A stretch of 64,000 nt of DNA from Cellvibrio sp. 79 (GTDB lineage: Bacteria > Pseudomonadota > Gammaproteobacteria > Pseudomonadales > Cellvibrionaceae). Shown here one piece after another: positions 31,422-41,496 of the stretch. Location: assembly GCA_003056245.1 (NCBI GenBank), contig MVDH01000001.1, positions 1,364,716 through 1,428,715 on the forward strand, given 5' to 3'. Numbering within the stretch: position 1 is the first letter of the stretch; every line of letters starts with the position of its first letter. The position numbers and the translations under genes were made by a program. Under the pieces are notes generated by a model, which was not told the origin of the DNA, did not search any database, and saw only the letters and a list, made by a program, of their open reading frames with translations.

Positions 31422-34400
31422 ATGAATAGCCCTCTGGTCAGCCAGCACAAACTGGCTGAATTTTTGGATGAATTCCACAGCTATGCCGCACAAAAATTAT
31501 CCGCGTTGGAGTTGGAGCAAGTGCAAAACCTGGCCCGCCGGTTTTTTAATCATTATCCGTTGGAAGAGTTAATCGGGCGGCGCTTGAGCGATGTATTTGG
31601 CGGGCTCTATCAATGGTGGCAATTTATCCAGAATTACGATGCACAGGAGCCAAAATTACGCTTGTTCAATCCTTCACTGGCGGAAGATTCATGGGTATGT
31701 CCGCATACTGTGTTAGTGGTACTGCAAAAAGATATGCCATTTCTGGTTGACTCGATTCGCATTGAATTAAACCGGCGCAATATCGCCATCTACAGTATCA
31801 AAAGTACTGTATTGACCTTGGCGCGTGATGCTAGCCATCAATTAATTGAATTGGGTAATGGTGATAAAGGCGTCGAACTGGAGGCAGCGCAAGCCGCGCG
31901 CAAAGAAGCGTTGATTGTTATGGAGATTGGCGCGCACACCAATCCGCAAGAGTTGGCAGCTATCAGTACCAGTTTGCGGGGAATTTTACGCGAGGTAGAA
32001 CGCGTGGTTGCGGATTACCAGCCGATGCGCGCGGCGGCGTTGGCAGCCGAGCAAAATCTGAATAATGCCGCTCATGCGCCAGCCGCGGCAACTGTCCAGG
32101 AAAGTAAAACATTTCTGCATTGGCTCACGGAAAATAATTTTACCTTTCTCGGTTATTCCGAATACGAGTTCCGTGAAATTGATGGCAAAAAAACCTTGTT
32201 TGAAATTCCCGCGCACCGCTTGGGAATTTTCGCCCTGCGCACCAGTTCGGCCCCAAAATTAGCGGCGGAATTTTTTAACGAAGGGATGGCGCGCTTTCAT
32301 CTGGTCCCGCAGGTTATTACCTTTTCCAAGTCTTCCAATCGCGCACGTGTCCATCGTTATGCGTATTCCGATTATGTCATTGTCAAACGTTTCAATCCGG
32401 CAGGCGAAGTAATAGGCGAGGCGCGTTTTCTCGGGCTTTATACCTCGGCTGTTTATTTGATGAATACCAGCGACATTCCGTTGATTTCAACCAAGGTGGC
32501 CAATGTCTTTGCGCGTACCGGTCTGGATGAGAATAGTCATGACGGGAAAAATTTTCGCCAATTGCTGGAAACCTTTCCGCGCAACGAATTATTTTTAAGT
32601 AACGGTGCCGAGCTTTATGAAACGCTGGTCGGTGCAGCAAGCATCAATGAGCGTTCCATGGTTAGACTGTTTATGCGGCGCGATCCATTTGGAAAATTTA
32701 TCAATTTTATTATCTACGTCCCGCGCGATTATTTTTCTACCAAAGTGCGTTTGCAGGTCCAGAAATTAATTGGGGATGCTATTGGTTCCCACGAATGTGA
32801 GTTCACTACCTATTTTTCGGAATCGATTCTTGCGCGGGTGTATCTGGTATTTAAAATCGATGGTGCTATGCCATCGCAGATCGATGTGGAAACCTTGCAG
32901 GCGGGGATCGTCAACATCACCCGTTCGTGGGAAGATTATTTGCATACTGCCATGCTGGAAGCCCATGGGGAAGAAGTTAGCTCACAATTGTTGCGCGATT
33001 ATCGCGAAGCATTTTCCCCTTCTTACCAGGAAAAATACGATGCGCGCACGGCAGTGCAGGATATTCACTCCATTGCCGAATTATCTGAACGGCAATCGAT
33101 AGCATTAAGTGTTTACCATTCGCTGGCGAATGAGAAAGCATCATTTATCCAGTTTAAAATTTTTCACCACGAACACACGCTTGCATTATCCGATGTGATT
33201 CCGGTTTTGGAAAACCTTGGTTTCAGGGTTGTCAGTGAAAGTGCTTACGATATTCGCACTAAAAAAGGCGTTGTTATCTGGTTGCATGATTTTAAACTTC
33301 TGCATCAGTTTTCCAGCAGCATTGATTTGCATGCAATTAAAAACCAGTTTATGAGCGCATTCGCTGCTATCTGGAATGGCAATGCCGATAGTGATGCATT
33401 TAATGCCTTGATTACCACTGCGGGCCTGGATTGGCGCGAAGTGGTTATGCTGCGCGCTTACGCCGGATATATGCATCAAACGTTGTTCCCGTTTAGTGCA
33501 GGTTATATGGCAGTGGCACTCACGAACCAGGCTGCGCTTACGCATAAGCTGGTGGAATTGTTTGGACTTAAATTTGATCCTGAATTGGTTGATGACTCTA
33601 CATCAGATCGAATCGAAAAATTGCGTGCCGATATTGTGCAACGCCTGGATGCGGTAGTTAACCTGAATGATGACAGGATTATTCGCCGCTTTCTGGCGTT
33701 GATCGACAATACTTTGCGTACAAATTTTTATCAGCCGGATTCTAATGGGCAAGCAAAATCCTATTTGTCCCTCAAGTTTTCGCCGCGCCAATTAAATGAA
33801 ATACCGGCACCGCGCCCGCTGTTTGAAATTTTTGTTTATTCGCCGCGAATGGAAGGTGTGCATCTGCGCACCAGTAAAGTGGCGCGCGGTGGTTTGCGCT
33901 GGTCAGATCGCTTGCAGGATTATCGCACTGAAGTGTTGGGGTTAGTGAAAGCCCAGCAAGTAAAAAATGCGGTGATAGTTCCGAGTGGCGCCAAAGGGGG
34001 ATTTGTTTGTAAAAAAATGCCGGCAAATGCGACGCGCGAACAACAGCAAGCGGAAGGTGTTGCGTGTTATCAATTATTTATTCGCGGCCTATTAGATTTA
34101 ACGGATAACCTGATTGATGGCAGCATTCGTGCACCGGAAAGCGTAGTGCGCTATGACGATAATGATCCTTACCTTGTTGTCGCTGCTGATAAAGGCACGG
34201 CGAGTTTTTCCGATATCGCTAATACCATCTCCGCGGAATATAACCATTGGTTGGGTGATGCATTTGCATCGGGCGGAAGCCAGGGCTACGACCACAAAGG
34301 CATGGGCATTACCGCGCGTGGTGGATGGATTTCGGTGCAGCGTCATTTTCGTGAAAAAGATATTGATGTACAAACCCAATCCATTTCGGTATTGGGAATT

Positions 34401-36317
34401 GGCGATATGGCAGGCGATGTATTTGGCAATGGCATGTTGCTGTCCAATGCAATTCAAATGGTCGCTGCATTTAATCATCAGCATATTTTTATTGATCCCA
34501 ATCCCGATCCGGTTGCCAGTTTTGCTGAGCGGCAGCGGCTATTTAAATTACCCAAATCAACCTGGGATGATTACGATAAATCGTTAATCAGTGAAGGTGG
34601 TGGTGTATTTAGTCGCAACGCCAAGTCAATCGTTCTTACTCCGCAAATGCGCACGCGCTTTGTGCTGGATGCAGCCAGCTTGACGCCTACCGAATTAATT
34701 AATGAATTACTAAAATCACCGGTCGATTTAATCTGGAATGGTGGTATAGGCACTTATGTAAAATCCAGCACTGAAACCAATTCTGACGTGGGTGATAAGG
34801 CCAACGATGGGTTGCGTGTTAATGGTAATGAATTGCGCTGCAAAGTATTCGGTGAAGGTGGGAACCTGGGGATGACCCAGCGCGGCCGCATTGAATATTG
34901 TTTGAATGGCGGCGCTTGCAATACGGATTTTATTGATAATGCCGGTGGTGTGGATTGTTCAGATCACGAAGTCAATGTCAAAATTTTATTGAATGAAATT
35001 GTCGCTAATGGCGATCTCACCCAAAAACAGCGCAACCAGTTATTATTCGACATGACAGACAACGTAGCGCAATTGGTGCTGCACAATAATTTGCGGCAAA
35101 CCCAGGCCATTAGCGTGGCGCAATCTGAAGCATTAAAACGCAGTGCAGAATATCGGCGCTTTATGAATGCATTGCAATCGACAGGGCGATTGGATCGCAA
35201 GCTGGAATTTTTGCCTAATGATGATGTATTGCTGGAGCGACAAACCCATAATAAAGGTCTGACTCGGCCGGAATTGGCAATTTTAATTTCTTACGCTAAA
35301 GCAGTCTTGAAAGAAGATTTGACCAACTCCGATCTGGTCGATGATGAATATATGGTGAGTTTTATTGAAACCGCCTTTCCCCACAAAATCGCACAATTAT
35401 TTCCCCTTGCGCTGCGCAATCACCGTTTGCGCCGTGAAATTGTCGCCACGCAAATTGCCAATGATATGGTGAATACCATGGGCATCAGTTTCGCGCAGCG
35501 CTTGATGGAATCCACGGGGGCCAGCGCGGCTGATGTTGCCAAAGCCTATGTCATCGCGCGCGATATTTATGCGATGCCTGCATTTTTAGGTGCATTGGAT
35601 GACGCTACCCGCATTCCCGGTGAATTACAGTTGCAATTAATCAACGACATGATGCGCAAAATCCGGCGCGCTACGCGCTGGTTTTTGCGTAATCGTCGCA
35701 GCTATTTAAACCCGGCGAGTGAAGTGGAATTATTTGCACCGGGCATGCGCCATATCAATGAGCATTTACCCCAATTATTGGTGGGCGATGCGCTAGAAGA
35801 ATGGCAAGCGAGCTCACAAAAATTGCGCAATCTGGGTTTGCCTGATGAACTGATAAAACGTGTGGCCCATCCTGCTGATTTATATTCCGGTTTGAGCGTG
35901 GTGGAAGCAGCGCGTATAGCCAATCAGGATATAAACCAGCTCGCGCAAATTTATTTTGCACTGGGTAATTATTTGAGCTTGCCCTGGTTTGCAAATCAAA
36001 TTTCCAATTTACCCGTGGATAATTTCTGGCAAGCGATGGCACGCGAAACTTATCTTGGTGATCTGGAATCGCAATTGCGTAGCTTGAGTGTGTCGTTGAT
36101 CCGTTTTAAAGAGGAGGCTCTGAATCTGGACGAGTTAATCCAGCGTTGGAGCGAACAGCATAAATTGTTAATCGCGCGCTGGAAATCCATGGTCAATGAA
36201 CTGCAAGCGGTTAATGGCACTGACTTCGCAATGATTGCGGTTGCCTTGCGCGATTTGCTGGATCTTGCGCAAGCGAGCCAGCATTGCGAGGGGTTGGATT
36301 TTTGTCCGGTAGATTGA
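31422..36317 (+). CDS. gdhB: NAD-specific glutamate dehydrogenase, 180-kDa class
   Basis: Large catabolic enzyme that converts glutamate to 2-oxoglutarate and ammonia with NAD+. The 1631-residue length is typical of this class (P. aeruginosa about 1620). An N-terminal regulatory region with ACT-like segments (1-700) is followed by the catalytic core (about 780-1230), where GGLRWSDR...KAQQVKNAVIVPSGAKGGFV contains the catalytic lysine. The NAD-binding part (IGDMAGDVFGNGML) and a helical C-terminal domain follow. A strong Shine-Dalgarno AAGGAG precedes the ATG. It is transcribed alone or with the small DUF2835 gene and pyrD. Confidence 0.96.
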   Translation: MNSPLVSQHKLAEFLDEFHSYAAQKLSALELEQVQNLARRFFNHYPLEELIGRRLSDVFGGLYQWWQFIQNYDAQEPKLRLFNPSLAEDSWVCPHTVLVVLQKDMPFLVDSIRIELNRRNIAIYSIKSTVLTLARDASHQLIELGNGDKGVELEAAQAARKEALIVMEIGAHTNPQELAAISTSLRGILREVERVVADYQPMRAAALAAEQNLNNAAHAPAAATVQESKTFLHWLTENNFTFLGYSEYEFREIDGKKTLFEIPAHRLGIFALRTSSAPKLAAEFFNEGMARFHLVPQVITFSKSSNRARVHRYAYSDYVIVKRFNPAGEVIGEARFLGLYTSAVYLMNTSDIPLISTKVANVFARTGLDENSHDGKNFRQLLETFPRNELFLSNGAELYETLVGAASINERSMVRLFMRRDPFGKFINFIIYVPRDYFSTKVRLQVQKLIGDAIGSHECEFTTYFSESILARVYLVFKIDGAMPSQIDVETLQAGIVNITRSWEDYLHTAMLEAHGEEVSSQLLRDYREAFSPSYQEKYDARTAVQDIHSIAELSERQSIALSVYHSLANEKASFIQFKIFHHEHTLALSDVIPVLENLGFRVVSESAYDIRTKKGVVIWLHDFKLLHQFSSSIDLHAIKNQFMSAFAAIWNGNADSDAFNALITTAGLDWREVVMLRAYAGYMHQTLFPFSAGYMAVALTNQAALTHKLVELFGLKFDPELVDDSTSDRIEKLRADIVQRLDAVVNLNDDRIIRRFLALIDNTLRTNFYQPDSNGQAKSYLSLKFSPRQLNEIPAPRPLFEIFVYSPRMEGVHLRTSKVARGGLRWSDRLQDYRTEVLGLVKAQQVKNAVIVPSGAKGGFVCKKMPANATREQQQAEGVACYQLFIRGLLDLTDNLIDGSIRAPESVVRYDDNDPYLVVAADKGTASFSDIANTISAEYNHWLGDAFASGGSQGYDHKGMGITARGGWISVQRHFREKDIDVQTQSISVLGIGDMAGDVFGNGMLLSNAIQMVAAFNHQHIFIDPNPDPVASFAERQRLFKLPKSTWDDYDKSLISEGGGVFSRNAKSIVLTPQMRTRFVLDAASLTPTELINELLKSPVDLIWNGGIGTYVKSSTETNSDVGDKANDGLRVNGNELRCKVFGEGGNLGMTQRGRIEYCLNGGACNTDFIDNAGGVDCSDHEVNVKILLNEIVANGDLTQKQRNQLLFDMTDNVAQLVLHNNLRQTQAISVAQSEALKRSAEYRRFMNALQSTGRLDRKLEFLPNDDVLLERQTHNKGLTRPELAILISYAKAVLKEDLTNSDLVDDEYMVSFIETAFPHKIAQLFPLALRNHRLRREIVATQIANDMVNTMGISFAQRLMESTGASAADVAKAYVIARDIYAMPAFLGALDDATRIPGELQLQLINDMMRKIRRATRWFLRNRRSYLNPASEVELFAPGMRHINEHLPQLLVGDALEEWQASSQKLRNLGLPDELIKRVAHPADLYSGLSVVEAARIANQDINQLAQIYFALGNYLSLPWFANQISNLPVDNFWQAMARETYLGDLESQLRSLSVSLIRFKEEALNLDELIQRWSEQHKLLIARWKSMVNELQAVNGTDFAMIAVALRDLLDLAQASQHCEGLDFCPVD

Positions 36318-36419
36318 TTAATCGTCACTGGGATAAATGGATTCTTATTGAGCTTGCTGTGGCAGGCAAAAAAATGTTGAAATTAAAACCAGATACCCAA
36401 TTGTCGTGGATGTGAATTT

Positions 36420-36641
36420 TTGAAAAGCATTATTGTAAACATCGCTATATCTGCTGAAGAATTCCAGCGTTTATATGAGGGCAATGTGAAAACGGTTTTT
36501 GCGCATAGCATTGATGGTCGCAGCATTCGCTTTCCTGCAGGAATCTTGCGGCCGTTTGTATTGCACACCGGCGTGCGCGGAACCTTTGAAATTGAATTTG
36601 ATGAAGAGAATCGTTTTAAAACCATTAAACGTTTGGGGTGA
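36420..36641 (+). CDS. DUF2835 family small protein
   Basis: A 73-residue cytosolic protein. The ISAEEFQRLYEGNVKTVFA and RSIRFPAGILRPFV segments match DUF2835, a small all-beta family of gammaproteobacteria with no known function. The start is TTG 36420, with GGA 9 nt upstream; no ATG is available in frame. It sits between gdhB and pyrD, as in related genomes. Confidence 0.82.
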   Translation: MKSIIVNIAISAEEFQRLYEGNVKTVFAHSIDGRSIRFPAGILRPFVLHTGVRGTFEIEFDEENRFKTIKRLG

Positions 36642-36714
36642 TTTGATGGCGCTAATCCAGTAAACTTGCGCCCTGAAATTTTTTGATCGTTATGACTGAC
36701 CGCAAGGGCCTTCC

Positions 36715-37743
36715 ATGTATCACCATATTCGCGATTTATTATTCCGCCTGGATGCTGAAACCTCCCATGAACTGAGTCTGGATATGCTAGGGGCCGCTGA
36801 GCGCCTGCATCTGCTTGGCTTGTTTACCAAACCAGTTCCCAGCAATCCCGTGAACCTTTGGGGTCTGACGTTTGATAACCCGGTAGGTCTTGCCGCTGGT
36901 CTGGATAAAAACGGTGATTACTTCAATGCATTGGGTGCACTGGGGTTTGGTTTTGTCGAGATAGGAACTATCACACCGCGTCCGCAACCGGGTAATCCAC
37001 AACCGCGATTGTTTCGCATCCCTGAAGCACAGGGCATCATTAACCGTATGGGATTTAACAATAAGGGTGTGGATCATCTGGTGGCGCAGGTTAAAAAGCG
37101 CCGTTTCAACGGTGTGCTTGGAATCAATATCGGCAAGAATGCGACTACCCCGGTAGAAAATGCCGTCGACGATTATCTGATCTGTTTGCGCAAGGTTTAT
37201 GAGCACGCGGATTACATCACTGTAAATATTTCTTCCCCCAATACTCCTGGCCTGCGCAACCTGCAGTTTGGTGATTCGCTGTCACAGCTGCTGGCTCCAT
37301 TGAAAAAAGAGCAGGGCATATTGCAGCAGGCGACCGGCAAGCAAGTGCCGTTGTTGGTGAAAATCGCTCCGGATATGGACGAAAGCGAAGTTGCACAGGT
37401 TGCCGGTATTTTGATTCAGGAAGGAATGGATGGGGTCATCGCCACTAACACGACCATCAGCCGTGCGTGTGTTGAAGAGTACGAAAATGGTAACGAGACC
37501 GGTGGGCTGAGTGGTTTACCGGTGCGCGATAAGAGTACTTGGGTAATTCGTACCCTTAATTCCTGTCTGGGCGGGAAATTGCCGATTATCGGTGTGGGCG
37601 GTATTTTCGATGCAGCCAGTGCCGCCGATAAAATCCGTGCCGGCGCCAGCCTTGTGCAGGTGTACAGCGGGTTTATTTATGAGGGGCCGGCATTGGTTCA
37701 TGCCGCTGCCCAAGGTGTTGCCAGTTACCAAAAAGGCATCTGA
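36715..37743 (+). CDS. pyrD: Dihydroorotate dehydrogenase (quinone), class 2
   Basis: Membrane-associated FMN enzyme that oxidises dihydroorotate to orotate with quinone in de novo pyrimidine synthesis. It has 342 residues (E. coli 336). The N-terminal amphipathic membrane-binding segment (about 1-40) marks class 2. The FMN barrel has [18 protein letters not shown] and [14 protein letters not shown] with the catalytic serine of class 2 enzymes, and GVGGI near the C-terminus. AAGGG precedes the ATG. A terminator follows, and rmf is convergent, an order conserved in gammaproteobacteria. Confidence 0.96.
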   Translation: MYHHIRDLLFRLDAETSHELSLDMLGAAERLHLLGLFTKPVPSNPVNLWGLTFDNPVGLAAGLDKNGDYFNALGALGFGFVEIGTITPRPQPGNPQPRLFRIPEAQGIINRMGFNNKGVDHLVAQVKKRRFNGVLGINIGKNATTPVENAVDDYLICLRKVYEHADYITVNISSPNTPGLRNLQFGDSLSQLLAPLKKEQGILQQATGKQVPLLVKIAPDMDESEVAQVAGILIQEGMDGVIATNTTISRACVEEYENGNETGGLSGLPVRDKSTWVIRTLNSCLGGKLPIIGVGGIFDAASAADKIRAGASLVQVYSGFIYEGPALVHAAAQGVASYQKGI

Positions 37744-37767
37744 TTTTTAACGGTATAAAGAATGACG

Positions 37768-37793
37768 AAGCCCGCATTAGCGGGCTTATTTCA
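37768..37793 (+). terminator. Intrinsic terminator after pyrD
   Basis: A perfect 8-bp stem AAGCCCGC / GCGGGCTT with an ATTA loop is followed by ATTTCATT. The T-tract is interrupted, so efficiency may be moderate. It lies between convergent pyrD and rmf. Confidence 0.75.
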
Positions 37794-37839
37794 TTCAAAA
37801 TGATGATGTAAAAAAGGAATTCTGTTGGTCTTTCGGAAA

Positions 37840-38064
37840 TTAGCCACTCATCGTCATGGGGCTAAAGTTGCTGATTTTTTGAACCTGAGCCAAACGGCTG
37901 TAGCCATCCCACTGATCCATGCGCGATTCGCGCCAGCCATTGAGCCATTGCTGGCGAGCCTGGCCGGACTCATGGGGGCAAAGGCTTTTAGAACGCCCAT
38001 CAATACCTGCTTGATACCCTTTAACAAATGCGCGTTCTGTTTGGTCACGTTTTTGACGTTTCAT
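37840..38064 (-). CDS. rmf: Ribosome modulation factor
   Basis: Small basic protein that dimerises 70S ribosomes into inactive 100S particles in stationary phase. The 74-residue product begins MKRQKRDQTERAF and has GYQAGIDGRSKSLCP and WLNGWRE, nearly the E. coli pattern. It is longer than E. coli RMF (55) at the C-terminus, as in pseudomonads (about 70). AGAGGTG lies 9-10 nt before the ATG. The leader carries a second, stronger Shine-Dalgarno-like motif 55 bp farther upstream (see findings). It lies between pyrD and rlmKL. Confidence 0.95.
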   Translation of the reverse strand: MKRQKRDQTERAFVKGYQAGIDGRSKSLCPHESGQARQQWLNGWRESRMDQWDGYSRLAQVQKISNFSPMTMSG

Positions 38065-38312
38065 CAGTTATTGCACCTCTAGTTTGTGGATTATCGTTGA
38101 AGCGGTCTTGCGATGGTTTTAGGTGTTGCACCTCCTTCTCTTAGGGGACGGGTTTTGGGAGTACACCAGATTTAACCGGTGCCGTGAACGATTAAATTCT
38201 TATACCCAAGCCATTCTATATGGCATATCGGCCTAGCAGCTTTATTTGACAATATTATGAACGTCACCTTGTTTAGTCAGACGCCATTCATGAAAGTTCA
38301 CTTGGAATAGAA

Positions 38313-40568
38313 ATGATTCAACAATACTTTGCGACTTGTCCAAAAGGGCTGGAAGGCCTGCTCAATACTGAACTCCAGCAATTGGGAGGCGATGATATTC
38401 GCGAAACCGTAGCCGGCGTTTACTTTTCTGGCGATATAAAAATGGCTTATCGCGCTTGCTTGTGGTCTCGGCTGGCCAACAAAATTCTATTGCCTCTGGC
38501 GAGCTTTGAGGCCGAGTCCCAGGAGGCGCTTTACGACGGCGTACGCGAAATTCGCTGGGAAGAACATCTGAGCCCAAATGGCAGTTTGCTGGTGGATTTT
38601 ATCGGCACCAACGACACCATCCGTAATACCCAATTCGGTGCCCTGAAAGTAAAAGACGCGATTGTAGATTGTCTGCGCGACTTTAGTGGTGAGCGGCCTT
38701 CAGTCGCAAAGCGCGACCCTGATTTGCGCGTGAACGTGCGTCTTGCCAAAAATAAAGCGATCGTTAGTATCGATCTCTCGGGAGATAGTCTCCATCGTCG
38801 CGGCTATCGCGTAAAACAGGGTAGTGCGCCGATGAAAGAAAATCTGGCCGCAGGAATTTTGATTCGTGCGGGCTGGCCTGAAATTGCTGCGGAGGGCGGT
38901 GCACTGCTAGACCCGATGTGTGGTTCGGGGACGATTCTGGTAGAGGCTGCATTGATTGCCGCAGATATTGCGCCTGGTTTAATGCGTGGGAGTTTTGGTT
39001 TCGAGCGCTGGTTAAACCATCGCAACGATATTTGGCTGGAATTGCGTGAAGAGGCGTTTGCGCGTAAAAAAGCAGGATTGGAACGAGAAAATCTACCTGA
39101 GGTACGCGGTTATGATGCCGATGTAAAAGTGATTCGGGCAGCGGAAGAAAATATTGTTAGCGCAGAATTGGATCACTGGTTGCGCGTCAGTCGCAAAGAA
39201 TTAAAAGATTTTGTAAAGCCTACGCATAAAACTATGGATTATGGTTTGGTCATCAGCAACCCGCCTTATGGTGAGCGTCTGGGTGAAATTGAATCGCTGA
39301 AATTATTGTATGCCCATATGGGCGAGCGTTTGCGTAACGAATTCCAGGGGTGGCGCGCAGGTGTGTTTACCGGCAACCCTGAACTTGGAAAACAAATGGG
39401 GTTGCGTACAGATAAAAAATATAAATTTTTTAACGGTACCATCGCCAGCGAATTATTGATGTTCAGTATCAGCAGCGACGCATTTGTGCAAAGCCGCGTT
39501 GAGCAAGATGCGCGCTTTAGTAAAGATGATGAAGAACGTAAAGCCGCTGAGCAAAAAGTAAAAATAGAAAATAAAAAAGAGCGGGAAGCTGCATTAAGCA
39601 ATGGTGCGCAGATGCTAGTAAACCGCCTGCAAAAAAATCTTAAACAATTGGAAAAATGGGCGAAGAAAAACGAGATCAGTTGCTATCGTTTATACGATGC
39701 GGATATGCCGGAATACTCTGCTGCAATTGATATTTATCGCGGCCAAACCCAATCTAATCGTGCGCCACAACTGTATGCCCATGTGCAGGAATATGCGGCA
39801 CCAAAATCGGTTGATGAAGAACGTGCAGCAGCGCGTTTCGCCGAAATCGAACAAGCAGTGCCGTTTGCACTGGATATTCCCGATGCAAATATCAGCTACA
39901 AACAACGCCGCCGCAATAAAGGTAGCAGCCAATACGAAAAATTGAGCGAGCGTCCAACCGGTGATTTATTCAGTGTGCAAGAAGGCTTGGCCAAATTGCA
40001 TATTAATATGTGGCAGTATCTGGATACCGGTTTATTTTTGGATCATCGCCCGGTGCGCTTGATGATTGCAGAAATGGCAAAAGACAAACGCTTCCTGAAT
40101 TTATTTTGTTACTCAGCCACTGCAAGTGTGCACGCTGCAATGGCGGGTGCGCGTTATACGGTGAGTGTGGATATGTCCAACACCTACCTGAATTGGGCGC
40201 GTAAAAACTTTGCATTAAATGGTTTGAGCGAATCGCGTAACCGTTTGGAACAAGCGGATTGTTTGAAATGGTTAGAGGCAAATGACCAGCAATATGATTT
40301 GATTTTGCTCGACCCTCCCAGCTTCTCCAATTCCAAGCGCATGGAAGATGTGTTGGATGTGCAGCGTGATCATGTAGGCATGATCCATAATGCCATGCGT
40401 TCGCTTGCGGAAGACGGCACGCTGATTTTCTCCAATAACTTACGTAGCTTTAAACTGGATAATGAAGCACTTAGTGCTTATACCATTAAAGATATCAGTG
40501 GGCGCACTATTGATGAGGATTTCAAGCGTAATCCAAAGATTCATCAATGTTGGTTAATTACTCACTAA
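38313..40568 (+). CDS. rlmL: Bifunctional 23S rRNA methyltransferase RlmKL
   Basis: Makes m2G2445 (RlmL part) and m7G2069 (RlmK part) in 23S rRNA. The 751-residue product has an N-terminal THUMP domain (about 45-155) and a first methyltransferase domain with LLDPMCGSGTILVEAALIA near 195 and catalytic SNPPYGER near 310. A second SAM domain follows, with LNLFCYSATASVHAAMAGA near 595 and LDPPSFSNSKRM near 670. It is longer than E. coli RlmL (702), mainly through a charged linker around 400-450. It lies divergently from rmf. Confidence 0.95.
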   Translation: MIQQYFATCPKGLEGLLNTELQQLGGDDIRETVAGVYFSGDIKMAYRACLWSRLANKILLPLASFEAESQEALYDGVREIRWEEHLSPNGSLLVDFIGTNDTIRNTQFGALKVKDAIVDCLRDFSGERPSVAKRDPDLRVNVRLAKNKAIVSIDLSGDSLHRRGYRVKQGSAPMKENLAAGILIRAGWPEIAAEGGALLDPMCGSGTILVEAALIAADIAPGLMRGSFGFERWLNHRNDIWLELREEAFARKKAGLERENLPEVRGYDADVKVIRAAEENIVSAELDHWLRVSRKELKDFVKPTHKTMDYGLVISNPPYGERLGEIESLKLLYAHMGERLRNEFQGWRAGVFTGNPELGKQMGLRTDKKYKFFNGTIASELLMFSISSDAFVQSRVEQDARFSKDDEERKAAEQKVKIENKKEREAALSNGAQMLVNRLQKNLKQLEKWAKKNEISCYRLYDADMPEYSAAIDIYRGQTQSNRAPQLYAHVQEYAAPKSVDEERAAARFAEIEQAVPFALDIPDANISYKQRRRNKGSSQYEKLSERPTGDLFSVQEGLAKLHINMWQYLDTGLFLDHRPVRLMIAEMAKDKRFLNLFCYSATASVHAAMAGARYTVSVDMSNTYLNWARKNFALNGLSESRNRLEQADCLKWLEANDQQYDLILLDPPSFSNSKRMEDVLDVQRDHVGMIHNAMRSLAEDGTLIFSNNLRSFKLDNEALSAYTIKDISGRTIDEDFKRNPKIHQCWLITH

Positions 40569-40585
40569 TTTTATGAGATAGCATA

Positions 40586-41440
40586 ATGCGCTTTTTTCGC
40601 CTGTATTTGTTTGGTTTACTGATGGCGACAAGTAGCGCTTATGCTGATCAATTCTGCTTTGCTTTAGCAGAAACCTACTACGAACAAGTTTATTGTCAAT
40701 TACAAGCAAAAGCGCAAACCAAAAACTTACCCTCGTTTAATCAATTCAAAAAAAATAATGAACAAGTGCAAGCATCGTTGTTAAAACGGCCAGCTGAAAG
40801 AAATGGTATTAAATTACCCTTGTCATTGAAAAAACCTCCCGTAGTACTAGAAACCAAATTAGCAGTTGTAGACACCAGCGTAATCCAAAAAGCCAATCCT
40901 GCTACTGCGAAAAAATCATCCGCTCAAATAAGTAGAGCTGAACCAATAGCTGCTATTTCACCTGCTGTTCCAAAAGTAGAAAATATTTTTGGTTGCGAGT
41001 TGATTTCCAAACAGTTGAAGTGCAGTAATGGCGTTTTCACATTGATAGGCAATAAATCAAATCAGCGTCTCGCCAAATCCGCATTGGTCGCTGAGAACAA
41101 AATGGATTTACCTGCATATAAAGATGGTGCAACCAACCAGTATCTAACGCGCGCTTACCAGCAATATATTGTCAAAATGTGTGAGATAGGTTTGTGCGGA
41201 GTTACTATGACTTATGGAAAATTTACCTATCTTTATCAGGATATTAACAGCAAGGGTCTGGACTTTTCCCAGCGTTTTGAAACTATGTATGGCTTCCTGA
41301 AAAAGGATAAGGCCAGCATGGGTGTGAGTGAGTCGACTGCAACACCGCAAGGGTTGGTTGCCAGTGATTGTAGCCCCTTAGGTGATAGTTATTATGTTTG
41401 TGAAAAACAGGGGCGAAATTTTATTTTTGCCCGGCAGTAA
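40586..41440 (+). CDS. Unknown exported protein
   Basis: A 284-residue protein not recognised as any family. Residues 1-21 form a signal peptide ending SSAYA. The mature part starts with a cysteine-containing segment (FCFALAETYYEQVYCQLQAKA). A low-complexity Lys/Pro/Ala linker follows (about 90-135), then a C-terminal region (about 136-284) with several cysteines (GCELISKQLKCSNG, CEIGLCGVTM, DCSPLGDSYYVC). The paired cysteines suggest disulfides in the periplasm. It lies 18 bp after rlmKL and 56 bp before msrP, so it may be co-transcribed with either. Confidence 0.75.
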   Translation: MRFFRLYLFGLLMATSSAYADQFCFALAETYYEQVYCQLQAKAQTKNLPSFNQFKKNNEQVQASLLKRPAERNGIKLPLSLKKPPVVLETKLAVVDTSVIQKANPATAKKSSAQISRAEPIAAISPAVPKVENIFGCELISKQLKCSNGVFTLIGNKSNQRLAKSALVAENKMDLPAYKDGATNQYLTRAYQQYIVKMCEIGLCGVTMTYGKFTYLYQDINSKGLDFSQRFETMYGFLKKDKASMGVSESTATPQGLVASDCSPLGDSYYVCEKQGRNFIFARQ

Positions 41441-41496
41441 CAAAATTCATCGGGCTGAGTCTATAGCTCATCTTGTTAGCACAATGTGAGGCCATC

